Source: Pogostemon cablin (taxonomy: Eukaryota; Streptophyta; Magnoliopsida; Lamiales; Lamiaceae). Taken from it: 64,000 nucleotides of DNA. Of the stretch, positions 11,191 through 22,750 are shown in pieces (the first letter of the stretch is position 1; each line of letters begins with the position of its first letter). The notes beneath the pieces are model-generated. The model did not search any database and was not told the DNA's origin. It saw only the letters and a program-made list of their open reading frames with translations. The position numbers were made by a program, and so were the translations under genes. The stretch is from positions 30,545,405-30,609,404 of the forward strand of contig CM042975.1 of assembly GCA_023678885.1 (NCBI GenBank). Direction: 5' to 3'.

Positions 11191-12554
11191 TTATTGCCCC
11201 CAGTCATGGGATGCGTTGCTTTCTCTTGCTATAACTTCATTTCTTTGAATCTTTATTGACACCGGCTTCTTTGAGTGTGATTCTGCCTCGAGAGGGCCAT
11301 CGAAAAACATATCTTCAAACTCATAAGAGTTATTAACTGAAGGTAATTTGAAGTCACTTGCTGTCATACTTAACTCTATGTCATGAGCTCTTGTAGCTAA
11401 TTCTTCCAAAGTTTTTGGTTGAATTCCTTGAAGGATGTATCGCAGACTCCACTGCATCCCTTGAATGCATATGTTGATGGCAGAGACTTCAGACAGTTGA
11501 TCTTTGCAGCTCAAGCTTAGATTTCTCCATCGATTAATATAATCAATTACTGAGTCTTCTTTCCACTGGCAAGTGTTAGTCAATTCGATCATACTAACAG
11601 TCCTTCGAGTGTTATAGAAGCGATTGAGAAACTCTTTTTCCATTTGGCCCCAGTTGTCGATGGAGTTAGCTTCCAAGCCGATATACCAATCAAAAGCATT
11701 TCCTTTCAGCGAGCGGACAAATTGTTTGAGCATGTGATCATCAAAAGTTCCAGCATCATTGCATGTCTCGACGAAATGTACTATGTGTTGTCTTGGATTG
11801 CCTTTGCCATCGAATAGTTGAAATTTAGGAGGCTGGTAGTCAGGTGGTATCTTCAAGTTGTCAACTCTCTTCGTATATCATTTTTATAGGCAACAGAAGA
11901 TTTGGAGCTCTCTTTAAACTTATCTTTGATCGTTTTTAGTACGATACTCTTCAGTTGATTCATAGGAAGCATTCCGTCAGCTGAAATTTGTATCACTTCC
12001 TCAACTGGCTTCATTTCCAATGGATGGTCCTTCGCAGAGTCCTCCTTCTCGCCTTCATCCTCAACTTGTTTTCCATTTGCATGGCTTGTTTCAGTGTTGG
12101 TCATCTTCTCCATTAACTTGAGGATCAATAGACCTTGTTCTTGGCTTTGTTTGGTGAGTGCAGCAACGGACTGAGTCAAGCTTGCCAGTTGTTCTTCGAC
12201 AGACAAAGCGTTTGTTGCCATGGTAGAGGCTATGAATGAGTCATACGCCGAACTTTGCGTAGATAGAGGAGTTGGGTAGACAGAGTTCTCTTCATCATCT
12301 TTGACGTCTTGCAGTGGTTTATCGAGAGCAATCCCCACTACGTGGTTTATCTCTAAGGAGGCTTCAGGCATACTTCTTGTAACGGCTTCAACATCTTTAA
12401 TTTGCAACTCTAAAGGTTTTGAGGCAGTTGCCCTTCGTATCGCAATCCTGAGTGGAGCCATACTTTGTATCTCTTCAATCTGCAACTTTGAAGGCTTTAA
12501 GGCAGAAGACCTTCTAATTGCAATCCTTAGAGGAGCCATACTTAGTACTTTCAA
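11191..12554 (-). pseudogene. gag of a Ty3-gypsy element, split by a frameshift
   Basis: Two abutting reading frames read as one gag gene. The upstream part (12554 to 11853, ~233 codons) has a duplicated APLRIAIRR...LQI unit near its start, then a low-complexity Q/K/E-rich segment. The downstream part (~11856 to 11191, ~221 codons) has the retrotransposon gag core: FQLFDGKGNP, FVRSLKGNAFDWYIGL, WGQMEKEFLNRFY and later ELATRAHDIE. The join at 11853-11856 looks like a one-base loss (...RELTT | LKIPPDYQ...). This core resembles gag of Tat/Retand-like gypsy elements. No zinc knuckle or pol follows. With no pol, gag would be the element's only product. Confidence 0.85.
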
Positions 12555-12610
12555 ACTTTCGAAGAGAGGAGATGAGAGGTAGAAACTGTCCCACTAGGCG
12601 TGCCAAGATT

Positions 12611-15363
12611 TGTAACAACAAAATTTGTATTTATTAAAATAATAAACATAAAAGAAATTACAAAGATAATCCAATGTGGATTGAACTTGAGAATTGAGTA
12701 AACAGCTTCTATGTGTCCTCTGATTCCTTTCTTGAGTTACTTCTTTGACTCCTTCAACTTTCGGAGTCGGATCTTCGGATGAAGCTTGTTTGAGCTCGGG
12801 GTTGACTTGAAGCTTTAAAATATTTATCCGGAGGCGTCGAGCCTTTATTCGGATCAAACGTTGACTTGAAGATTTGTTGTGAAGAACGCCGTTCAATTTG
12901 GTAGAACGTTGACTTCACGGAAACTGATAGATGAATTTGATATGAAGAACGCCGGATCGGGGGGGCTGGACATCTTGATCTCTGACATGAGGCGGTTGGA
13001 TGGAAGAATGCATGCCGGATCGGAGGGACTTAGAGCCTTGATCTCTGATCGCAGACCGTTCTTGGCTTGAAGATGCTTGAAGATCTCAAGGGAGCACTGC
13101 TCGTATTCTTGATCTCTTTAAAAGCATCTTCAGATGTTTTTTGGTCTGTCTGGAATGAGGACTGAAGGCCCTTATTTATATGTAGAGAAAATAACCACTT
13201 GAAAGATATTTTCTCCTTGAAAAAATATGTTGGACTTTTCTCCTTATGCCTGCTGGATTGGATAAGGCTTGATTAGTGTGAAAATCTGCATGTTTTAGGG
13301 TCCGATTTAGCACCGTTTTGAGGAATTTATGTTCGTACTTTAGCACTAAATGATTAATTTTTATATATTTAAGATATTGGTGCATTTGAGGTGTTATTTC
13401 GTATTTTTAGGTGGAAAACGGATTAAAAGTGCAAAGTTGGAATGAAGTGTCAAATCGTGAAAGAATGTTGAAAAATGAATGTCCAAGTTGCACAATTTTT
13501 CTGTATTGATGTAGAGATCCAAATTGAGCATGTGAGATATGATTGGAAAGCTACTGAAGAGAAGGTCATTTTGGCTCAAGAAACGCCTCAATTGGAAGTC
13601 AGATGAGGGAGATATGATCAAAACGGTAAAGACGCGCAAGCTGTTCCGACCCAGTGCGACTCGTGCCAATTCTGCATTACTCGTGCCCTTCAAATGTTGG
13701 ACTTTTTCTGAGTTCTTTATATGGATAGAATGCTAAGGAAGAGAGGGTCGCGTGAGCACAAGAATCGCTTTAATTGGAATTTGGATGAAGAAGTTATGCT
13801 CAAAACCGTGAGGTCGCGCAGCTGCCTGCGAGAATTCCGAAAAATTCACGAAAATTACCATATATAACCTATTTTCTTGGTGGCTAAGTTATTTTCTAAT
13901 TTAATATCTATCCATATCTTCCATAATTATATTTTTCCTGATTTTTCAAGATCCCACATCGTTTTACTCTTTATTTTATTCCACTCTCATACCTATATAT
14001 ACTCATTCTCATAACCACATAAAATTGTGGAAGAACCCGCATAATCTACCACCACCACATCACCTAGGGTTTTTAAACCCTAATCCACCATATCCGCCTT
14101 TCACCTTCTACCCTTCACCCTCCTTTCATCTATCATCCCACTCAATCGTGGTGTTTGCTACTTGAGAAGGAGAACGGAGGAGGATCGTCAAGACGGAAAG
14201 AGAAGACGGAGAATCAATCCAGATACGGATTTTTCTTCCTTCTTTAATTTCTTATTGTTGATTTATAGACTCATGGGTGAGTTCTTTCCATAGACATGAT
14301 TGTTTCTTGTAACACCATTGGCTAATTTCCTCTTGATAGTTTTAGGGTTTGAAAGTTTATCATGTTGATTAAAGATTTTAGACATATGTGATGATAATTT
14401 TTGCATAATATTTATTCCTTATTGAAGTTTTGTTTTAGACTTTTATGATCATATTTCTTAATTTTTCTGTCAATTATATATTCATGATATGATCATTGAT
14501 TGGTGTATGATTGATATTTGGATGTGTTTCATGATTATATTTGTTATTTCGTGACGGTTGAAGGGGATTGACCAATATAGCCTTTGATTGTTTGACCATC
14601 AATATAGGATACCTTATTATCTTTGCATGACCATTGTTAAAGAGAAATATGGTAAGGAAGCCCTAATCCAATTCCTTTAGTACCTACACAGGATAGATCT
14701 TTTGCACTAGCCTATATGGAATTTTGCATGTGAATCGCCTAAAAAGCGAATAAGAGATTGTGGGTATTTAATTTCCTTAGTACCTAAAGGGAATAGGAAA
14801 TTATCTTATTAATTTGGTCCTAGGAATTTATGTTCTTTAAAATGGTTAAATCTCACTTGTCTATGAGTGGTTTAGCATGCTTAAGTGATCATTCCAATAA
14901 AATTCTGCATGATTTGATTCACTTGTCTATTTGTCTTATTTCGCATGATAAATTGGATTAGCTTAAAACTATCTTGTTCTTGTCTCTTGAAACACATGTG
15001 ATTGAGTGTGGCTTTTATTTATTTAATATTTATTTTCAGAATAATTAGTTATTAATTTTCAAAATCACAAAAGGTTTTTATGTCTTAATTATTAGTGGTG
15101 ACAGTTATTTAGTATGTATCTTGTTTAACTCTAATCCATTGGGTTCGATATTTTTACTTGGTCACACGCTGAACTACAATAGATTCCCTACACTTGGGGA
15201 CACGCAAAAAGGTGAACAAGCAAGGCTCAATTATCAATTATTTATTTATTTATTTTAGGAATTAATTTATTAAATTCCTTAATAAATAATTAATTAATTG
15301 ATAATTATTGCATTAATTTGCCATATATTTTATTTAATATGCAATAAAATTCAGGTGCCTACA
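12611..15363 (-). repeat. 5' LTR of the gag-only gypsy element, interrupted by a solo LTR
   Basis: The same LTR as 9353-10308, but split after GGATTGGATAAGGCT by the solo LTR at 13270-15222 and resuming at 15223. Without the insert it is ~795 bp. Confidence 0.85.
13270..15222 (+). mobile_element. Solo LTR (long Ty3-gypsy LTR)
   Basis: 1,953 bp from TGATTAGTGTGAAAATC to GGTGAACAAGCA. It is flanked by the duplication AGGCT (13265-13269 and 15223-15227) inside the older LTR; the uninterrupted sequence is visible in the other LTR near 10160. No internal domain is present, so the coding region was lost by LTR-LTR recombination. A CACACAT/TATATATACTCATTC stretch near 13980-14010 may be the LTR promoter. 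GC-rich CTTCACC-type sequence follows it. Confidence 0.9.
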
Positions 15364-15368
15364 CGCGT

Positions 15369-15830
15369 GACCGCAAGAATCATCTTAATCAGAGTTATAA
15401 TGAATAAGTTATGGCCAAAACAGTGCGAAATTGTCAAATTTTGGCCACCCGCATGCCAAAATGGGGGAATGAATTGTGTGTGGGGTAAGGCTTGCAGTAT
15501 TAATTAGATGGGCCAAAGGTAATTGCAATTGACTCCCGCACATGCCACGTAATAGAGAGTCCATGTAATTGTGATGGTGGAGTCCATTAAATTAATTGGG
15601 GGCCATTAGAACAAGCCCATCCACCTCCTAACATACTACACTCCAGCGCACAATCTGAAGAGAAGAAAAAAGGGGGTACACGAGCGCAGAAACTGGGGAG
15701 AAATCCATCCACTCACACGCCTCATTCCCAGTTCTATCACGAACACACAAACACAATCGCACCATCTCGTGATCACGCGAATTTAACCATTCCACCCACT
15801 TCAACTAATTCATTCATTCATCATCATCCC
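15369..15830 (+). repeat. Continuation of the outer LTR, right of the nest
   Basis: Directly after the CGCGT duplication, 'gaccgcaagaatcatcttaa...gaataagttatggccaaaac' aligns with 13750-13810 of the solo LTR. It therefore continues 9054-9352. The rest (15480-15830) is less clearly LTR and runs into a copia gag remnant; no CA end or matching target duplication was found. Confidence 0.55.
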
Positions 15831-15834
15831 ACGT

Positions 15835-16660
15835 GTGTCAAGTGCAGTGAGTACGAAGTCAAAACTTGGTTTCATTGATGGTACATTTCCTTCCCCTCCA
15901 GCTACTGATGCTACCTACAACATTTGGAAACGAATTGATAGTTTGGTCATTACTTGGATTTTGAATTGTGTTTCTCAAGATATTTTTTATTCTATTGTTT
16001 TTGCTGAATCTGCAAAGGATTTAAGGGATGATTTAGCCCAACGTTTTGGTGAGAGTAATGGCCCTCTCATTTATCAGTTACGTAGTGAGATTACTAGCAT
16101 TAGTCAAGGAAATGATTCTATTGCTTGTTACTATACTCGTCTTAAAGGTCTTTGGGATCAATTGGCTTGTGTTCAGCCCCTATTAATATGTCAATGTGTG
16201 TGTCCTCTAAGGCAGGCTATTCTTGATCGACATCAGGCAACTAGGGTTTTGGAGTTCTTGATGGGACTTAATGACACTTATGAGATAATTGGAGCCTTCG
16301 CCTACTGTGAATAAGGTTTATTCTTTGTTGATTCAAGCTAAAAGGCATAGGGCGGTGGATGTTCACTTTACTCCTGATGCTTCTGCCATGTTGGTTAAGA
16401 GTTCCAATCCCCCTTCTCCTGTTCTTGGTGGTTCTATGGGTAAGGGCCCTCCTAAAATGGCAAGAGAAGTAAAGAGTAAATTGAGTTGTGGGCATTGTGG
16501 TCGTCCGGGCATGAGACATCAACTTGTTTCAAGATACATGGTTTTCCAGATTGGTATAAGGCTTATAAGGATAAAACTGATCAGCTCAATTCAGTTATCA
16601 CGCATGATTCTTATGCTCATGTTCCGTCCACAAATTTCTACTATTTTTCAGCAATTATGC
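15835..16660 (+). pseudogene. Ty1-copia gag remnant
   Basis: The first frame (15835-16314) reads like the N-terminal gag of copia elements: NIWKRIDSLVITWILNCVSQDI, LRDDLAQRFGESNGP, LKGLWDQL, FLMGLNDTYEII. A deletion or frameshift near 16290 moves the continuation (EPSPTVNKVYSLLIQAKRHR) to another frame. A second shift splits the zinc knuckle (CGHCGRPG then HETSTCFKIHGFPDWYK, ~16485-16560). It has no ATG at the expected start, no LTRs beside it and no pol. It is a truncated gag fragment and unlikely to be expressed as protein. Confidence 0.75.
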
Positions 16661-16675
16661 AGTTGCTTACGAGAC

Positions 16676-16827
16676 AACACACGCAACCATCTATGCGACC
16701 TTTTGTGCGACCCTTCATGCGACCACTTGTGCAATCCTGAATGAGTCGCTTGTGCGACTATAGGCAGAAATATATAGTCGCATAATTGGTCATACAAACG
16801 GTCGCAAGAAAGGTCACACAATACCAT
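16676..16827 (+). repeat. TGCGACC short-repeat array, left part
   Basis: The motif TGCGACC(Y)TT recurs about every 10-12 bases, followed by its reverse complement form GGTCGCA / GGTCACAC. The array continues at 18506 on the other side of the solo LTR. Confidence 0.7.
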
Positions 16828-18505
16828 TGATGAGCGTGTAAATTCACAAGTTAAGCACCGGTATTTATGCTATCTTGGAGAGTTTGAAGGATTGAAATAG
16901 GTGGAAAACCTATATATATTGTGAAAGAGCATGAATCAGGTATTATTGGAGTTCTTTGAGTGGTTTTAATAGCGAAATCGGAGTGGAAGTGCCAAAAATT
17001 GAAGAGACGGAGTCGAAGCCATGTGAATCACCAAAGAAAGAGGATGGTTCGACCTGAAGGAGGAGGGTTCGACCTCTCCAGCAGGTCGAACCGGGCGTTT
17101 GAAGTATACAGAAGGTGGGTTCGACCAAGACCAGAGGGTTCGACCTGCTCAGAAGGTCGAACCATGGTCGAACCAGTTCGCGAGAAAGTTGATTCGACCA
17201 CGACATTGTGGTTCGACCTGGATTCGACCTGCCAGTTGGTCGAATCAGATGCTGAAGTTATCCAGTAGTGCGGTTCGACCTGTGGTTCGACTTGAAGAAG
17301 AGTGGTTCGACCTGTCCAATTGATCGAACCAGGAGCAGTTCTCATCCAGTAGCAAGGTTCGACCTATAGTTCGACCTGTGAAACATTGTTCGACCTGTTT
17401 GCTGAGGTCAAACCAAGACGCGGACACTTACCATATTTGGATTTTCGAGGCCTAAACGCGTGAAATCACTTAAAAAGTCTATTCCAAGCCCTAAAGACGT
17501 GATTACAAGTATAAAAGGAGGCTCATGCAGTCCTAAGAGAGAGCTTTTGATCAAGAACCAAGACAAGGAGACGTAGAGTTGGGAGGAGACAATCTTCCAC
17601 TATCCGGAGGACTGTGACAGAGTTCGCTGGAGGTTCAAGTAAGATCGGTCTATCTAACCATGATTGCTCTTAGATCAATCATGGGCTAGAGCCGCTTCGG
17701 TAGTTCTAGGGTTATGAAAGTTTCATGAGTTAATTTGTATTTCGTGTGTATACTCCGTACAACACTACTTGTGGTTTATTTTATATAAGATTGCACGTTT
17801 TTAATCCATACTCAAAGTCGTTTTGTGCATCAATAATCGTTGTGTAGAGTCTGAATACATAACATGGTTATTGGTTGAGTGCGTTCACTATTGAGCAGGG
17901 TTTTATGTTATAATTCTAAGTGAAGGGATTCCGAAGTCTTATTAGAACTATCTTATATGAATACTTACTAATTGAATCATATTCGGGTTAATAAGTAGGA
18001 TAAAGAGTATAACTTCATAGTACCTATAAAGGGAGATCAAATCGGGTTAGAGTACTAAGTGCACGGGAAATAATTGATTATGATAGTACCTAGAAAGGGG
18101 GTGAATTATATCTCTTGCTCCGAAGATATTCACACGTGTCAAACACATATTTACTTGTGTCTATAGAGTAGATTTGCATGGCTTAGTGATGCGTCCATAA
18201 ACCACAAGGCAGAGTCGGACATCGACACACGAAAGTATGAATTAATAAGTGAAACTGGATGACCTGACGAACTACCTACTATCTTACTTGATCACAACTC
18301 ACTTATCTCTTGTTCTTGTTATTTACTTGTTGTTACTCAATTTCAAAACCATTATATTTCCAAAATAGTCATAATTCACTAGAACATAATTGAATTGATA
18401 TTTAGCCGTTCCGTGAATTCGATATATAATTGGTCACCTTCGCGACTACAATTGATATCCTTCATACTTGGGGATTAAAATTGTGTATTGAGAAAACTAC
18501 CATCA
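16828..18505 (+). mobile_element. Solo LTR carrying a GGTTCGACC repeat array
   Basis: Starts TGATGAGCGTGTAAATTC and ends ...AAAACTACCATCA; 1,678 bp. The flanks are ACCAT (16823-16827) and ACCAA (18506-18510), a 5-bp target duplication with one mismatch. The 3' end has the family signature 'gactacaattgatatcc...acttgggga'. No internal region. Contains the inverted motif array at 17045-17415. Confidence 0.75.
17045..17415. repeat. Array of GGTTCGACCT motifs in both orientations
   Basis: About 19 copies of GGTTCGACC(T) or its complement AGGTCGAACC, 12-35 bases apart. Several adjacent opposite copies can form 9-10-bp stems with short loops (for example 17067-17091 and 17137-17162). The array has higher GC than its surroundings. 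ORFs across it encode repetitive FDL/RSN peptides and look spurious. Confidence 0.85.
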
Positions 18506-18637
18506 ACCAATTATGCGATCTTATACGCGACCTTTTATGCGACCCTCTGTATGATCCTATACGTGAGTTTTTGTGTGCGTCTAACTGTGCAATCCTATAA
18601 ACGACCTTTTGTATGATATTAAGGCAGATTTCTGCTT
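18506..18637 (+). repeat. TGCGACC short-repeat array, right part
   Basis: Resumes with ATGCGATCTTATACGCGACC and decays by ~18610. Together with 16676-16827 it forms one array split by the solo LTR. Confidence 0.65.
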
Positions 18638-18832
18638 ATGGATGTTACATTTTTGGATAATAGTATATACTATATATGTAATGGTGAGCTACACAAGCAG
18701 GTTAACCTAAGAATTAAAGAATGTGGCTATAAAATTTTTCAACTTGAACAATTTCATTGTTCACATGCGTTAGCTATTGGTTTGAATCATAATTTTCCTT
18801 TCACCTTTGTTCGGTCTCTTATGAATTGGTAA
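18638..18832 (+). pseudogene. Fragment of a MULE transposase SWIM zinc finger
   Basis: A 64-codon frame contains ECGYKIFQLEQFHCSHALAI, resembling the C-x-C...C-x-H (CSHALA) SWIM finger of Mutator-like transposases. The second cysteine of the CxC pair is lost (CGYKI). No other transposase domain lies beside it, so this is a short decayed fragment. The identification rests on one motif. Confidence 0.45.
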
Positions 18833-19758
18833 CATTCACTCCTTGCAATTTTTGTGCTTTCCACATCCCCGTTTCAGTCGCGTCCCTGCTTTCCCATCCT
18901 TCTCATAGTCGGCAACGCTAGATCCCCATAGTGTAATCAGCAGATACAGGAGCCACCACCTGCCCATCGTTGCTTTTTTGTTGACGCCTCAGTTTTTTTG
19001 TTCGATTCCCTCTCGCTTGCTTCATTGAATTAACGAAATTTCAAAACAAGTGAAGAAATCCTGTTATCGTAATTCTTCGAAAACCTAATTTGAGAAGTTG
19101 GGTCATATTCGTTAGGCTTGTTTATATGTCTCGGCTTGGTTATCTGCATGTTATGTTCGATTCTATCTTTGATAGCTTAAGTTGATTCTTAATGCTGAGA
19201 ACATGGTATCGCAATTTTTGTAGTTAGTACTATGTTTATTTTGGTCAATTCTACGTTTTCTTTGTATTCATGTTCGTATTTATCACACGTCTTATTTGGT
19301 TACATGAGTAGTAGTTGATTAACTTCTGTATTTTTAGAAACGAGGACCTAAGAATTTTAGAGATTTTATGTATTGTGGACTGCCAATTGGTTTCTCATCA
19401 ATCGATTTTGTGTAGGATTTTATATTTTGTGGTTGGTGTTGGCATTGTGGAAAATTAGATATTTTGTAATATGATCATATTTTGTTTTACAATCATCACT
19501 TTATTTTAAGTAGTTGTATAAAAGAGAAGATAAACCGACTTAATTGTTTCTTTTATTGGATATCCAATACGTTCTATTGTTTTATGTTACTTAAGATCAT
19601 CCCAAAACTTTCTTTTCACATTAAAAGTGGGTTGATAAATTGCATATTTTGCTCTTGTAAACAATGTTTATTTAAGCCTTATTACCAAGATGTGATAAAT
19701 TTTGTAGACGTAGCTTGCTTTAAGGTGGAAATACACTTTGTTGGAGTAGTTTGCTTTA
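18833..19758. other. Non-coding, possibly 5' region of a decayed gene
   Basis: Pyrimidine-rich stretches (18840-18900, 19000-19020) look like the UTR/intron texture of plant genes, but no exon could be recognised. The ORF at 19482-19787 has no known domain. Confidence 0.4.
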
Positions 19759-19881
19759 GTGGATCCAGCAGCCTTTGTAGAGGATGAAATTGGTGATGAT
19801 GATGAATATGATCTCTATAATGATGTTAATGTTGGAGGGAGCTTCCTTCAGATGCAGCGATCAAAGGCACAAATGCCTTAA
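19759..19881 (+). pseudogene. Fragment resembling an acidic-N-terminus RRM/CFIm68-like RNA-binding protein
   Basis: A 40-codon frame reads FVEDEIGDDDEYDLYNDVNV and then GGSFLQMQRSKAQMP before TAA. The DLYNDVNVG-x-FLQ motif is typical of the N-terminus of plant RNA-binding proteins related to cleavage factor I subunits. After the stop, GFGIGG-like residues suggest the frame once continued. A Gly-rich stretch in another frame near 20070 (GGCGRN) may belong to the same gene. No RRM was found. Only the fragment and its reading frame are certain. Confidence 0.4.
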
Positions 19882-20373
19882 GGTTTTGGTATTGGTGGAT
19901 TATATCTAGAGATGTTACTATTATCTATATTTTTTCTCATCGATTTTACTTACATTTTTTTGTTATTTTGCAGGGTATTACTGCTGCTAATGGATTTCTG
20001 TATTACATTGAGACAAGATTTCTTTTTCTTTCTTGTAAGATTTTGTTGTTTATGTGCTGTTCTAGGATACAGTGGTGGGTGTGGGAGGAATGTGAATGTT
20101 AAGCTTATAGTTCAGAGTTTTTAGGTCTTTAAAGAGTTAAGTGTTCATTGGTTGGTACGTAGAGGTGTAATTTTATCATATTCACTGGATGTGGGTGTTT
20201 TGGAGTTCCCATTGATGATGAACACGATGTTATGCTTTGCATTTGAAGATAGCCTTTATCATATTCTGCTTTGCCATGCCAGTGTTAAGATATTACCACC
20301 AGTACATTAGCGTGCAGTTTGGTTCGTAATTAGGCATATAATGTATGCAATGGTTTGTGTTTGGTAAATTAGC

Positions 20374-21795
20374 ATGATGGCTGCTGAGAGCGTTATTTCT
20401 GTGATGGATATTGAAAATGGTGTTCATGTTTGAAAATTTGAATGTCATTTTGGGGGTCGAAGAATTAAGTGAAAATTTTGAAGATGGATCGAAGCTGAGA
20501 GATCATTCTTTGGTTCCTTACAAAGAAACTGCCTTGCAACCACAAAGGCATTCAAATGTATGAGATTCATGATTTTTTTCTCTTATTATCCTGGCGTATT
20601 ATTCATTTTTTGATTCATAGCAAGATCTTATATATGTGTAGGCACTCGGAATTAAAAGAGTCTGATGATTCTAAGAATTCTAAACGCAAAAGAGTTTATC
20701 TGGGAAACCTTAGAGCCCAAAAGCGTTGCATTGCCTGAATCCTTCGATAAGAAGCAAACAACGAACAACTCGAAATCAAAATCTGTTCACGATAATAGAA
20801 ATAGTTCTGAAGTAGTGGTGACATAGCTGTATTTCCATGGACTGTATATTATCTTTTATTAGGTTTTGAAAACTAAACATAACTGTCATCTCAATTAGCA
20901 GAGCAGACATCCTGATGCTACATCATCTTCCATGAGTGGAGCACCATTTGAGGAACTTATGTATGTTGTTCTTTCTGATGGTTTATTCCCTTGCCCATGA
21001 ATTCTAACACTGAAAGAATTCACTTTCTTTATACAAAAGGACCTCAACAAAGATCTTCAGTTCAAATATTTGATCTTTCATCTCCTTTCATTTGGTTATA
21101 CACTTGCCATTGGCATTAAGTTAATATACTTCCTGAATCCTTCGATAATGGATTCCATGCTCTGATTTTCTGATTGCAGTGGTGAGACAAAACTGAAGGC
21201 CCATAATAAAGGCACAGTCTGTAAAGCTGGAGAGATCTCCCAGTCATCTGTGTATCCTTTTGCTCCTATGATATCGAAAGTGAAATTGTATATTATTTGT
21301 TATCGACAATGTGATGTACAAGCTATGTTCTGTTTATCCTTAAGGGCCTTGTTAAAGATCAACTGCTGAAGATGCGAAACATCGCAAATTGGCTCTCTTC
21401 CTGCCTATTATTTGACCTTTAGGTGTGATGAGAGAGCTGAGAAATAAAGAGAGGTAAGTTAGCGTAAATTCTATTTCAAATTCCCATTTTCTTGCATTCA
21501 ACACCTCAATGATTTTTCTATATCTTGTTTGGTCGTTTTATTCGAAACTTGAGGAAAAGATTCATGTAAAGAAGTAGAGAAGGTTAACCTGCATGCCAAA
21601 ACCTAGGTGTGATTTCAGTGTCACAAAAAATTAAAGGCATTAGCTGGGGGACTTTGATAACTACTTTTTCTTATTTTGTAACATGTACAGGAAGCTGAGA
21701 TTACAATGCTGAGAAAGAGTTTGAAATGCAAGGCAACACCATTGTCAAGCTTCTATTACGAACCCACATCTCCAACAGTGGAACTAAAGAAGGTA
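20374..21795 (+). pseudogene. WAVE-DAMPENED2-like (TPX2-domain) pseudogene
   Basis: Pieces in order: MMAAESVISVMDIENGVHV (20374, possible start); NFEDGSKLRDHSLVPYKETA (~20478); KESDDSKNSK (~20660); LPESFDKKQTTNNSKSKSVH in another frame (~20730); QSRHPDATSSS (~20900); RSTAEDAKHRKLALFLP (~21357); CDERAEK then a stop where K/R is expected (~21423); LEEKIHVK (~21550); and EAEITMLRKSLKCKAT...VELKK (21691-21790). The last pieces match the TPX2 C-terminal domain of WVD2/WDL proteins, which bind microtubules and affect anisotropic growth. Introns are still visible between pieces, so this is not a processed copy. Frameshifts and stops in at least four places make it non-functional. The C-terminal end after VELKK was not found. 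Confidence 0.7.
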
Positions 21796-22750
21796 ACTTA
21801 AATTTATTACAGGTGAAGTTGTGTTATTTACTGATGTAATATAATAATTTCATTATTTAACAATTTTATTGCGAAAATTTGACACTTTTGTTATTTAACC
21901 TCTCGCTGCTGAATTTTCTCTCTTTATTTTTCCCTGCATTTTGATATCTTTGTCTATTGCTTGGTACAACTACACTGCTGTAATCAGAGGTTTTCTTATT
22001 AATCTGATATATTTTGCATGTTTAGTGTTGGTGTATATCGGAGCAGGCATTATGCAATAAAAAATCACATTGTCTATAGTTTAAGCTTTGCTATGATAAT
22101 TTCCCCTTAGCCCTGAAATTTGGAAAATGATTTAATCTGATCATGATGATAAAGATCGGCTTGAATAAGAAAGTGCGTATGTCTTGGTTTATAGGATGAC
22201 AAGGTATTTTTCATTTAACGGTTGGCTTGAAGTTTTAGTTTGCTGTTGTATGCATGGTAGTTGGACAAAAATAGTGCTTGGTTCTTACCAATAAAAAAAA
22301 ACTTATTAGGCTCTCTCGTTCTGTACTCACTTCTTCATTGTAATTTTTTGTTACTTCTCTCTTCCACAATCACTCTCACTCTTCTTGTTCCCCCATTCGT
22401 CTATTACCTCATGAAGCCTTGTTTTCTCCGTTCTTGGTGTATAATAGACGGTAACCCTGACCGATTTTTTTGCCTCTTATTTACTTTTTGACGTTTTCAT
22501 TGACTATTATTAATCACATTGTTACTGTTCATTATTTTATTTTAGTATATTTTTTAATTTTTATTTTAGTGTGGACTGATTCTAATTTATTGAATATAGA
22601 TTTGAATTCAAGTTAAGCCATGGCACTTATGGTTCGGTAATCAATTTTTATTGATTTCAGAACTGGATTTACATACACCTCATCCTATATATACTCGACC
22701 TAATGATCCGATTTCCAGTTTCGGATTGGAATTTTCTTTGGATTTTCATG
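21796..22750. other. Intergenic / intron-like DNA
   Basis: No exon recognised. The ORF at 22261-22491 has no domain. 22560-22750 may hold the promoter and 5' UTR of the next (decayed) gene. Confidence 0.4.

Larger units (their letters stand above)
9353..15363 (-). mobile_element. gag-only Ty3-gypsy retrotransposon, - strand, with nested solo LTR
   Basis: LTRs at 9353-10308 and 12611-15363 share TGTAACAACAAAATTTG...GGTGCCTACA ends. The 5-bp target duplication CGCGT is present on both sides (9348-9352, 15364-15368). Orientation is minus: a polypurine tract (CAAGGGGGCATT on -) abuts the LTR at 10309, and a primer-binding-like sequence (TTGGCACGCCTAGTGGGAC on -) abuts the LTR at 12610. The 2.3-kb internal region holds gag and a repeat block but no protease, reverse transcriptase, RNase H or integrase, so the element could only move with proteins supplied in trans. 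The two LTRs differ by substitutions and by repeat-unit number, so it is not very recent. Confidence 0.88.

Noticed and set aside
16960..17427. Six ORFs on both strands across the GGTTCGACC array
   Set aside because: All are by-products of the repeated motif, giving recurring FDL, RSN, GRT and VEP peptides.
22261..22491. 76-codon ORF as a separate small gene
   Set aside because: Hydrophobic, T-rich, no start context or homologous motif; likely intergenic.
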